From assembly GCA_950106755.1 (NCBI GenBank), contig OX467092.1, positions 9,858,001-9,922,000 of the forward strand: DNA of 64,000 nt, given 5' to 3'. The translations under genes and the position numbers were made by a program. Every line of letters begins with the position of its first letter. The first letter of the stretch is position 1. Shown here in pieces: positions 13,000-24,958 of the stretch. This stretch comes from Climacium dendroides. Taxonomy: Eukaryota > Streptophyta > Bryopsida > Hypnales > Climaciaceae. Below the pieces are notes generated by a model that worked only from the letters and a program-made list of their open reading frames with translations, was not told the origin of the DNA and searched no databases.

Positions 13000-15672
13000 A
13001 TTGCTGCGTCCCTTCAGCGTGACTCCATTGATGATGCTCTTAAATGTATAGAAGGCTCGGTAAACAGGCCATCGGACCGTCGGCACGGTCTTCCATCCCC
13101 CGACCTACGACCGTGCGATGTGCTGGCTTAGGTCATACGTCAAGCTCGGCAGCAGCTCCAACAGCGGCACTTGAATCCATTTCGGGGGGAGCGCTGTATT
13201 CGTGTCTCTTCCTGCCAACCATCTGCGAGTTTCCTGTGAGGTCGGTCTTCGTGTTTGCAGAAAACAGCCGAAATTCGTCATCCTGTAGTGTTTTCACAAG
13301 CTCGAAAACATTTGCAACAGCAGCAGCTGAGTAAGTGAGCAGAATTTCACATGCTAGTTAAGTACCTTGCGGTTTTTGCTCTTCCTTGTTGTGGATATTC
13401 CCATCATCCGGCTTTGCTGATATGTAGGTGGAAGTGCAGAGATCAAGCGGTGGGAGTCAAGAATCCATTGGACCTTGGGGAATGGTGATCGCTCCTGAAG
13501 GTAAAGCGCTTGGATCTCATTGGTTGGAATCCATGGAGGAGCTGCCAATGCGCGTCTCCATTTGAAGATTACGAGCTTGCGGTGCAGTGATCTTTTGAAA
13601 AGTAGGTGACAGTTAAATTTCTGCTCTGTTTGTGGTTTCTGTGGGAGAGGAAGGGTCGTTGGATTAGGTTGGGGTTGGTGGGATCGTCGTTAGGGTAGTG
13701 CGGTATTGATCAGTGCTGTGGAGCTGGCTGGTCGCGTCTAAAGTGAAAAGAGGAGTTGAGAATGTGCAATTTGTGGTGGAGAGATCTGTTTGCAAGTGGC
13801 GAGATCGGTTAGGTTTTTAGCTGCTTGGTGTGGAATCTCTTTTCGTGGTTTGAGGTTCGTAGTGTGGGGAGAGAGATCTGTGGGGTGTGGTTTCAAATGT
13901 ATCTTTCTGATTTTGCTGGGTTTTCTTAAGATCTATTTTTCATTTTGCGTACTGTTCAAAGACCAATGCTACTTGCTCTGTAAAATCGGTGTGCGATTTG
14001 TCGGTTCCGTGTGTGTATCTTTGTATTTCACTCCCACCGTTAGAGCAAGAATGTGTCAGAATAGTAGCGACTTCAGATGAAACAGATGCTTAGATAGGAG
14101 AGCTGCAAGTTGTTTGAGAGGGGTATCAGGGATTCTCATCAATCGTAAATTATTGAATCGATGCTTGTTTGGGATCGTAGGACTCACATGAGTGCAATCA
14201 AGTAGAGAAAATCTTGTGTAGTTCGTTCATTTGTATAGAGTCGACGGCCTCCTGATTTTTATTCTTTTCCCGATTTTTTATTTCTCAGTTGCATTTTTCC
14301 CCGTTCTTTGGAATACACGGAACTTGAAAGTTCTGCTCTGCTCGTTAGAACATGCGCTCAACCCTCTCTAACGAGCGAACTTCCGTGCTGTGTTGGGATC
14401 AGAAAAGATTTTTCGGAGTTTTTCAGGGTCGAGTTTCACGATGAGGACCTACATTTGAGGAGCAGCTTTGCCTTGTTGTCAAACTAAAACCAACCAAAAA
14501 GTTTAAGTTAAAAATAGTTTCTAGAAGTTGGGAAACTTAGCCTCTCCTGCTTTTCACCTCTCCCAAAATTCGTTCAACAATTCCGATTGCCTCTTGCAAC
14601 TATTGCACACTTCCATACTTCCATGTAGAATTCTGATTTTGTTTTGTTTTTGGGTGCATGAAAGTCCACTATAATAACCCTGCCTTGAGAGGTGACAAAT
14701 GGGGTTCTAAATGCACTCACTTGTTTTCACAACTTGAGATGTGGAGGTTGTTCAAACAGATGTTTACACAACATGACAGATTCTAAGATATGCAGGGAAT
14801 GTGCAATTGCAGACTGTCATTAAAGAGGGTCGAGTGTTTTCAGAGTTAATGTTGTAGTTTGATGAACAGTTTCAGTTTGTAGGCGATGAATTGGAGAGTA
14901 TATTGTTGCACATTGTACTCCCATTGGGAATTCCGTGGCCTTGTTTGATGTAGTTCAGTCGTCCTTGTTGGCAGCTGGTAGTTGTAAAGTAACACAGGGC
15001 AGAACTTTTATTTTTGCAAAGTTGATGCTTATTTATGGTTTTCTTATCGAAGTGCAGAAATTCAGCTGGTAATCCGGGCCAATTCTGAACCTGACCTAGT
15101 AAGTCATTCAACACCCATGTGTGTTGAGCTTTGTAATATAGATGAACTTATAGTAACAACTCCTTAAATGCAATCGAGTATAGATCCTATTAGCAGAATG
15201 ACTTAATTTGATAGTCTTTTTTACAATTGAAAGATGTTTCCAACGCAGATATTGGATACTACTTAAATCATTTATGAATTGTCCAGAGTCTGACCAATGG
15301 GTTACTAAGAACTGACCCTAGGCTTTGCAATTCAGGTGGTGTACATAGAGTTATCCTTAAAGTCCACCCAATGTGGGGTTGTGGTTCGTGTTTCAATTAA
15401 AAAGCAGTGGTGAATTTAATGAATAGTTGTTAGCATGGTTTATTTGGTATTTCACCATGAATCCTGGATACTGTTGAATTCTAGGATAATTCTCCTGTAT
15501 CCAGGATTTAGAGCGGTCAGGGTTGCTTCTTGGAGTGGCTACCTTATTGCTTTGCAGAATATAAACTGAAAAAGTTGGTCCAGAGTCGATTGCAGGCTAA
15601 GTTCTTGACCTTAAAAAATGTCTCATTTCACAGGATATTTTCTGGACGGCGTTTTTGCGGAGCGATTCAAAG
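13000..15672 (+). other. Promoter and spliced 5' leader of the TPX2/WDL gene
   Basis: Base composition becomes more GC-rich at about 13.0-13.6 kb, typical of promoter and leader sequence. A strong donor (CTGA then GTAAGT at 13331) and an acceptor just before the start codon (CACAG ending 15633) suggest at least one 5' untranslated intron. Short open frames here have no protein-like features. The transcription start and exact leader exons cannot be fixed by eye. Confidence 0.45.
14450..14625 (+). repeat. Dispersed repeat family F, copy 2
   Basis: Homologous in block order to 10075-10260. It lies inside the proposed 5' untranslated intron of the TPX2/WDL gene. Confidence 0.6.
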
Positions 15673-18600
15673 ATGGGTGATCCAGGGGAACCTCAAACTG
15701 AAAATGAAACCACCTCTGACCCGAAGGATCTTTATTCCTTGAATCATGATGCAAATTTGAAGGGTTCTCCTATGCCACTTCTTCGGGTGGCTGTTGACAA
15801 CGAGGGACATGATGATTCAGCACAGCATCACCGTCCTGGTAACAACGTGACCGCACCCCACCTGCGTGTAGCGATTCACGATGATGGGGATGAAGACATG
15901 TCAGGTATGGTCATTGTACATAGAGTGTCATAGTTGTTTGTTTCACAAAAATCCTTTTTGAGTTTGGGTTTAGGATTCTAGGGATTGGCGATTGCATGGC
16001 ATGTTGTTTTGAAGTTTTTATTGTGAACTTTAGAAGTTTGGTGATTGCCACCCCCCTGGTCATGTAGTTTAGGAATACTTCTTTCTGAATGGCATCACTA
16101 GACTCCTAAGTTATATATAGTGTGGGGCCATTTTGTTTATTGTACCAATCATTTCGCATCCACCTATTTTGAATCGCATGGCTTAATGACACAATTCACA
16201 CACCTATGCTTCAATAACAGGTAAGGAACCCACCTTTTAGAACACTCACAATGTAGACAAAAGAGTGTAATGTGCACATTGCATATGCAGTTTTAACAAA
16301 AATTGTGTTCAGGTGAGGAGCATGAGGAGTCGGAAGAGGAGGAGAATGGAGAGGAACACGAGGAAGGTGAAGAGGAAGATAAAGAGGAGAATCCTGTGGA
16401 GGAACCTCCGGTGGAAGATGCTGATGCACTCTCAAGTGTGCGCATCGTTGCTCATGTTACTGATGGCATGGCAGATTCTGATACAGGCGAGCAATTAGCT
16501 TTCCCTGATGAACAGTATGACGAGGAGAGTGAGGATGAACATGAGGAAAGGTACGAAGATGACCATGACGAAGAGGAGAATAGTGATGCACAGGAGAATG
16601 GCGACACCCATGAAGAGGATCATGACGAAACTTATGGTGAGGCACATAAAGAGGACAATGAAGAAGAGAACATAGTGGATGATGGCGAGGAGGACAAGGA
16701 AACCCGGGCAGTGATTCATGTACAGGGTTATGGTGAGTGCACCCAATTGCGACTGCGACCCCCAGAGATTATGACTTCTTTCCTAGAAAGTGGATACTGA
16801 CTATGAGGATGTGCCCCATCTAAGCGTGCTATTCTAGGATGAAATCATTGAAAATTCATATATTTATCTTTTGGTCTTTACAATTGCATGCCTAAGTGCA
16901 TTGCAATCCTCTTCCAATTCCTTACGAGACTTGTCAAAGCTGAATCTAGTCTAGTGTTAGGGTCCATGCTCAGATGCTTATCAGACTCTAATAGGTGTAG
17001 TTGCCTCATGCAGACGAGGATGAAGATCTCCATGAGGAGCAACTTGCGATGTTGCATAAGACCGAGATGGATCACCCTGAATATGAGATGGATCACCCGG
17101 AGCATGAGATGGATGAGCAGGATCATGAGATAAATCACCAGGTGCATGAGATGGATCGCCAGGAGCATGAGATGGATCGCCAGGAGCATGAGATGGATCG
17201 CCAGGAGCACGAGATGAGCCAGCACGAGGATGATCATACACAGACTCAGTCTGAAGAACGAGAGATGGATCAAGTTGCGAAAGTGGATGAGTTACAAGCT
17301 CTTATAAGCCTTTCCGAGGAGGAGGAGTTCGAAGGTGATAAGATGGAGGATGTGCTGGTTCATATGAATGGAGTGCTCATGGAAGAGAATGTGAATGATC
17401 AACCGGCAATTGCAGTGAATGGTGAGCTGGCAGCGCACCATGACGAGTCCGAGGAATTGCAGCACGCAAGACCTTCCGTTGTCGACCAGGCAGATGCTTC
17501 ATCAAGCAAGCTAGCCGAGGGGATAGCTCCCGAGAAAGCACCAATCGAGAAAGCAGCTACTGAGAAAAAGAAGCCTGTTACCTCACACGGTAAACCAGGT
17601 AGACCTTCTGCTCCTGCTGCAAGATCAGATGGGTCCGCCAGAACCAAGCGCGACGCAGCTGAGGATGGAGAGGGCTCAGATAGCACCTCACGGTCTAAAG
17701 GAGGTGTTGCGCACACTCGACCATCGGTGAGAGGGTCACGGGCAAAGGTGACTGTTCCACAGCCTTTTCATCTTGCAACAGAGAGGAGAGCATCCATGAT
17801 TGGACGTCCGACGGACCCAGATGCTCCGAAACCTCGTACCATAGTCAGGAAGTCCCAGCCAGTAATGAAGACCCCGCGGCCTGTTTCTGCAGGGATCAGA
17901 GCTGCCCCTACAGAGACTGTTTCTGCAGGGATCAGAGCCGCCCCTACAGAGATTTCGAAGGAAGACCAGGAAGAGAAAGACAGACAGGCAAAGCTAGAGG
18001 AGGAAATAGCCGCTCTTAGGATCAAGGTCGACAATCCATCTGGGTTTAGCTTCAAGAGTGACGAGCGAGCCGAAAAGCGACGCGAGTTCTACTCAAAACT
18101 GGAAGAGAAAATGAAAGCCAAAGAAGAAGAAAAGAGTCAGCACCAAGCAAAGAGCCAAGAGGAGTTAGAGAACAGGATGAAGCTCTTACGTAAGACCCTG
18201 ACTTTCAAGGCTACTCCTTTGCCGAGTTTTTACCAAGAATCAGCGCCACCGAAAGCTGAAGTGAGGAAAATTCCACCGACTCGACCGAAGTCTCCGAAAC
18301 TCACGACTTCAAGGAGAAGCACTCTAGTGGGAGACCGTGAAGGTTCAAGATCACCAGTGGCAAGAATCAGGAGCGAGCTTAGAGGTAGTGCCTTATACAA
18401 GTCGGTTGATTCAGCCTATGCTTTAAAATCTAACGTCAGGAAATCCGTGTCTAAAATCCCATCGTCGACTGCTGTTCGTCCCAAGGTCAATGGCAATGAA
18501 CCTCCAAGAAAAGCAGTACCAGCCAGTGTGATGCCTTCTCCCAGGAAGACACTCAATGTTGCAGAGTCGGGAATGAACAGAACACCGGTACAGGAGAAGA

Positions 18601-18854
18601 AAGCTCTTACTCCGAGAGGGAGGAGTACCGACCCTAGGAGGTCTCCTTACAATGGTGGACCTGCCACCGATCGTCCCAAGGCTGCTGAAATCAGAAGCGG
18701 CAATCCTGTGACCAAAGCAGATGGGGTTAGGAAGTCCTTGCAATGGCGTGAAACTGCAGGTTCTTCAGCAAGACGTGAGGCAGCTGAGGCCGTAAAGCTT
18801 GGGATTTCTACTCCAACCAAGAGGACCTTGACACCTAATGTATCAGGTCCGTAG
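15673..18854 (+). CDS. TPX2-domain microtubule-associated protein, WVD2/WDL family
   Basis: Exons 15673-15904, 16313-16732 and 17014-18854 join with matching phase (phase 1 at both junctions) to give 830 residues. The C-terminal half carries a TPX2 domain at about 558-640: FSFKSDERAEKR, the KLEEK core, then LRKTLTFKATPLPSFYQE and the trailing PPTRPKSPKL typical of WVD2/WDL proteins. These bind and bundle cortical microtubules and influence cell expansion. The N-terminal half is an extremely Glu/Asp-rich, likely disordered region with a heptad repeat at 17064-17230. A PQPFHLATERR block lies near residue 465. A 36-base tandem duplication (17882-17953) repeats VSAGIRAAPTE. Downstream of the TPX2 domain is a basic Ser/Pro-rich tail. 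The start is the first ATG after the acceptor at 15633. The family call is firm; the exact orthologue is not. Confidence 0.9.
17064..17230 (+). repeat. Coding minisatellite, 21-base unit
   Basis: About seven to eight in-frame 21-base units encode heptads of the form EMDRQEH. The last three full units are almost identical, and the earlier ones are diverged (DHPEYEM, DHPEHEM, DEQDHEI). The near-identity of the 3' units indicates recent expansion. Confidence 0.9.
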
Positions 18855-21800
18855 GTAGAGAGATGTATTGATGTGTTTTTGTAGTTAGGGTTATGGAGGC
18901 TTCGTAAGGTGTGATGACAATGTTGTATATGAGATAGTATACATGAATCCAGTGCAGGAAGCCTGTTCCAATTTTTGAGAGTTGTGATTATCTTGCTGGA
19001 ACAACGACCATCAGTTGTTCCTAGTAAAATTGGCGACATTGAATTTCTCAATTTTTCTATACGTGCATAAAGAAGAGAGAAGAATACTTTCGCCCCAATA
19101 TCTCCCGTCTCTCATGTTTCAGTATCATTTTTTGGATGTCTGGAAATTGTGGAAACAAAACAGGTTGACGCAGTGCCTTCAGTTTGTTTCCGGATTTCTC
19201 GTTTACCAGTTTTGAATCTCTGGGCTTCTGGGTGACGGATCAAATCCCTGTGTAACACACAGGGTTTATGTCTTTGTGGTAAGGTAAAGGCAAGTATCAC
19301 TTGAAACCAAGCAATTTTGTCCAACAACCATTACTGTTTGCCGGAGAGTTTTGTCATTCTTTTATTCACGTAAACGACATTGCAAATCAAGTTTGGTGAA
19401 GTACAAGAATATAATCTGCATTTGAACATAGTTTGCAAAGTTAAATTGGTAGATCTTTTAAAACGATGACCCTACCTTAGTATCTTGTTGCTGCGGGATG
19501 ATTCTGCAGTATATTCTTTAACAGTTGTGAGAACCCATTCTTCTCCTTCTCCTTCTCTTTCTCCCTGTAGATGGCATCCCAACAGAAACTCAAAATTCTG
19601 ACATTCGCTGTTCGGAACATGCATGGCTGTCAGTGCGTGACCAATGCCTGTGGTTTAGTATCTTAAGGTACCTGACAAGCTCTTAACATTGTACACGATT
19701 AACTTAGAATCTGCCAAAGGTGTTTTGTGCAGTGTTAACGTGATTAGTATGATACCATAGCAGAGCATGTCCATTATTGCCGTCAAGACCAACTTTGGAT
19801 ACTGACTAACGTTCATTAGGGCTGTGATACTTAGTTCTGCTGACACTTGGCGACTATAGCGGCTATAGCCATTTTCAGGTCTCGGGCAGACTCATGTGCT
19901 AACTTAAGGTAGACAAGCCTATTACCACCTCTGAATATCTTGGGGCCATGTTTTTCAAAGCCTATTACCACCTCTGAATATCTTGGGGCCATGTTTTTCA
20001 GACGTGTGTGCTTGTTTCAGAAATCAAACCCAAGTGGAATTATATTTTTCCGATTAAAATTGTAATTTATGTAAACTTTTGTAGTCTGCTTTGAAATTAT
20101 AAATGTGGAGTTATAAGGTAAACCAGCCCATTGTGGTCAGAATGAGGAGTTTGACATCATCTTGTTGCTGAAATTTTTCAATTTTTTTCCCACATTAATA
20201 CAAGTGTGAGAAACAGCAAGTGCAATTAAAATTAATTTTTTTTTGACAAAGTATGAATTCCCTAGGAATTTCTGAAGTATTCAACCCAAAAGAGTCTGTA
20301 GACTATCTTAAAACCTACAAAATCTGAATCTATAATGCTCATCTCACTACCTAATGCAGTCAAAATATTTTCTATTATGAAAGGCCATAAAAATCAATTT
20401 TTACAATGAACTTCATACAAACTTCACACTGAAAAATCAAAAGTTCCTAATGAGGTCAATTTTCACTCCATTGCTGTCATATAAGACATACATTGTGGCC
20501 CACATCTCACATACTGAGAAAAATCCACAATGGGTCATTTCCTGGGCAACCGCAAAGGGTCATTTGACCACAATGGGATGTTTTACCTTAAATATCCCAT
20601 AAACACCCAAAAACTGCTTTAACCCTGGAGCGTCTGGACTTTTCTCGAGAATTGACGATTTGGAGAAAATCATTATAAAGTGATATTTGAAAGAATATTT
20701 TAGAAGTGATATACAAAGCAAAGTTGTAGATTTTGAATTTTAGATTCCATCCATATGGTTAGATTCACCAATGCAATCACCAATAATTTTTTATAAATTT
20801 TAAAAGGAAATTTCAAAATTCCTTTTAAATTCAATTACAAGCAAAATATTATCGTTTTTTGAGTAAAACTTATTGGAATGAATTTGAAATGAGGTTCTCT
20901 TCACATGATGATTTTTTGAAATTTTTGTGTTTTTTACATCTATGACCTTGTTTTTGCAAATCTAATTTTGAACTAGAGTCAATGTAGTTTGACCACTTGA
21001 CACACTTCCACATTTTTAATTTTAGAAAAATTTATATTCTAGTATTACCAAATCCAACCATTAGATAAGACGAGAACTTGGTAAAGTTCCACCCAAAATT
21101 AGGATGACTTTCATCCAAGCAAAAACGAGACAAAAACAAGAACTTCAATCTGTTCATCGTCCAAAAAATGGACATTGAAGTGCTCCAAGGTTAAATATTC
21201 TCCAATAAAGGATTGACATATTACTCCTTGTTAAATTAATTAATTGATTTTGTCAAAAAAATGAACAAGACTTGATGTGTTTTTGGATAAAATTGGGGCC
21301 AAAAGTAGAGGACAAAATTGGGCAATGAATGGAATTGGGCCAATTTACCTCAGTTACTAATCGGCAAAGGTCTACTTGGCACAAATTTTGCTTTCATATT
21401 GAACCTTAGATCCTTTGACAAGCCAAAAAATGACTGCTAGATGATTTTTAGAGTGAGTGCTTACATGACAAAAAAGATGTAGATTTTCATTCATTTTTTT
21501 ACGTGGAGAGAGGTCCTTGAAGTCACGGTGCACTATATGCTAAAGTGGGTACATCAAAAAAGCATTTTTTTTGCTATTATGTTTATTTACCATAATTAGG
21601 TTGATCAAATTTTCATATTTTATTGTTGACAAATGAAAGGAGGTTTGAACAAATGAAAGAATGTGCCATTTGGATACTATATGCAAAAGTTATTAAGAGT
21701 CAAATTTTTTTTGGAAGATGCTCTAAAATCATTTCAACATACAGGCATATTGATTTGGGGGATGTATACATAGTGATGATGGTAGTTCTAAGCAAGGTGC

Positions 21801-24800
21801 AATTTTGGGTATACACACCTTATTGGAAATTCACTTATAGTATTTGGTATAGTGTTATAGTGCATTTGAAGATGCCTAATCTACGGCAAAGCTTGTAGTG
21901 TATTTTAAACCCTTCTACCTCCTTGATTTAAGTTTTAGCTACGTAAATGATCTTTAATACCTACTATATTCATACAAAATTAGCTCGTAAATGATCTTTT
22001 GATACTTCCTCTTTTAACACAAAATTAGCTTTGTAAATGATCTTTTAGTACCTTCCATTTGAAATGAGTTGGAGATTGTGCACCAAAAAATCTAAATCCC
22101 TTTTTGAAGAATGTCAAAAAAAACTTGTCCAAATATTACAAATGGATTGCTATACAAATATTTTTTGGGGACCATTGATGGTAGCTCATAGGGATTCGTA
22201 GCTACAATGGGCTTGACAGTGGGTTATGAGAGTTAATCTAGTGTGGAGATCTAATGTGTGGTGAATGATGACAAAGTTGAATTCAAATTTATATTTTGAA
22301 CTTTGAGATGGAGAGGATGAAACAATTTCTTTTAGTGCTTGGAGATGTAGAAAATCTTAACCCCTTAAAGGTGGATGTGTCTTGGTCAACCTTGATTGTA
22401 ACTTTCACAATAATCATTTTAGGTATTTAATTTAAGCTAACTTAAGTAAAGGAAGCTTGATAAGTTTTGTTTTTAACTCCAATTAAAAAATTAAAAAATA
22501 TCCAAAAATTAATAGAATTCTTGTAAGCAAACTCTATAAGTGTTTAAATCCAGTTACACAATGTAGTGTATATTTCATTTATGTTTTCTTTCTTTTAAAT
22601 TTTTCAAATTTAAATTAAAAATTATGATTCTCATTAGTCTAACCTTTATTATGTTAAAAATTTCAAATTAATTAATGTATATTATAATTCATATAATTTT
22701 ATTTTTCCATTAAATTTTATTTTTCCATTCAATTATTTTATTTTTCCATTAAATTTTTTTAAAACATCAATATCAACAGAAAATAAATTCATTCATAAGT
22801 GAAAAATATGGCAAAAGTGTTTTTAATGTAAAATATAACAAAATTAATTGGTAATTCATCACACCAATTTCTATCTCTATTTGTAACTCTTCTAAAAAAT
22901 TTAAAACAATTGGATTATATATTTTTCTGTATATAATAATTCATTTCTATTTTTTGCTACAAAATTATAACAATGATAATTTTTCACAAAAAGAATTGAA
23001 TTTTTTCATAGTGATAGACAATCTATAATATCACTTATAAAAAATATTAAGATTAATATTTGAATACAATATAAATTTTTTAATGTATCTTAGACAAGTT
23101 ATTTGACCATTTTATATTAGAACTAGTCCTTTAGAGCACCTGCATTATATCCATTGATTTGGCCTCTAGGGTGCAAGGAGGAAAGGCTTGCCTCCTTGCT
23201 ATGGCAATGCCAAGTTGATGGGGTGGGTTGTCATATACCTCCTTGTTATCGGTTAGGTGGTATAGGATGGCATCTACTATAACCATTCATAGTTTCATAC
23301 ACTACTACATAGCATCCTACTAAGGCTTGCTAAATGACTTATTACTAGGCAAAGAGTTGGGACACTAAGGTAGGGCTTATTTTCCTAGCCTTATTTTCTA
23401 CACCTTCTTGCAACTTGTCAGATTAAAGAGTTAGTTTGGCCACTGGGTTCAAGATGTTTTTAGAGATTAATCATTTAACATTTGAATTTTTTTTTGAATT
23501 TTATATATTTTTTATTTATATATGTTTGTTTAAATATATTATTTACCTCATCTTCATCAAATTGGTCGTAGAAAGAAGGCTATTTTAAAGATTCTAATAT
23601 TCTTTTGGATGAAAGAGAAAAAATTCAAATACCCAAATAAAAAAACATTACATTGAAAAAAATTAGATTCAAAATAGAAAAAAACATCATTCCATCTAGT
23701 TAGCACTAGATTTGTTTTAGGGAGCAAGATAGGGGCATTTACAAAGCTATTACACAAGGTTGGTCTAGTTACTAAAGCAAATCCAATTATTTTAGGACTA
23801 GCTCTAAATACAAGATATTAATGCAAGACATATTCAATTGCACTTACACTGTTACATTATTAAGAAGCATATAGAAGAAAAAAAATTACTTTCAATTCAA
23901 AACATGAACAAATAAGAGACAATCAAGGTGGTTATAGTAACAAAGCCAAATGAATTTTGATGGCAAGAAACTCATGCATAACTATAATTGTCCTTACTTA
24001 TTTTCATTGAAACTATTGCCAACAGATTTTATGTATTATTTTTCACACATTTATTGAATCCAAAGTAGAATCACTAGATTGACCTTAAAATTAGGCTACT
24101 AATAACATCTATTCAATTTTAAACTCAACAATCAAATTCAATTTATATGTGACATTCACTATTGTAAGTATGTATAAAATTCTATCTTCATCAATAAAAT
24201 CAAAGATGGTGAAGAAATAAGGGGATAGTTTCACTTGTTCATGAATACCAATAAGTGGGTTTCACACATCAATTGAATACACTCAAGGAATCCAATAATG
24301 GAATCCATACAATGGACCACATGCACAAGCTATCAATAACAACCATTCAAATATAAGATCAAATATGAAGTACAAATGATGTTTGATTATCATGAATATT
24401 TGCAAAATTCTATCTAAAACATTAGACCTCGCTGCTAAACACTCGGTCTAGCATTTCAACGTATTATTAAAAACAGAGACATGTAAGGGTTAAACTTTGT
24501 GAAGGAAAATAATGAGAAAGATGAAACTAAAGTCTTATGTTGGTTTTAAGTCATTTTGACAATGGACACCCACTCTTGTATGTGAAAAGTTCTATTATCA
24601 ACAATGGAAATAAAAATGATGAAAAAAAGAAGGAAATGATGACAGCCAAGTCTTACATAGGTTTTACGCATTATATTTGTTGTAAATTAATCTCACATTG
24701 AACAAGAAAACTTCAAACCCTTATAACTTGCCAATATGCATAAGTACACGCATTGGAATCCCCTTGCAATTGCTAACACCGATCAATGAAAAGGGTCCCT

Positions 24801-24958
24801 AAGAATCATGCGAAACAAATGCAAGCACAGAATTTGAAACAACGAAATGCTTTATACGAATGTTTTCCATTCTCAAGCTCCCCGGCCCCCTCCATATATC
24901 AAAGACCAGAGAACGAGAAGCACACCATGTTTATTTCCATTGTTGATAATAGAACTTC
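18855..24958. other. 3' region of the TPX2 gene and about 5.5 kb gene-free DNA
   Basis: The first few hundred bases are presumably 3' untranslated sequence. After about 19.9 kb the DNA is AT-rich with no supportable exon on either strand. It includes an exact 43-base tandem duplication at 19915-20000. The short open frames (for example 21623-21898) show no protein-like composition. Confidence 0.55.
19915..20000. repeat. Exact 43-base tandem duplication
   Basis: The unit starting AAGCCTATTACCACC and ending ATGTTTTTCA occurs twice in immediate succession (second copy from 19958) with no difference seen, so the event is recent. Confidence 0.95.

Noticed and set aside
13044..13334. 96-codon open frame before the TPX2/WDL gene
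   Set aside because: It ends next to a strong donor in a GC-rich leader and shows no conserved motif, so it is more likely 5' untranslated sequence.
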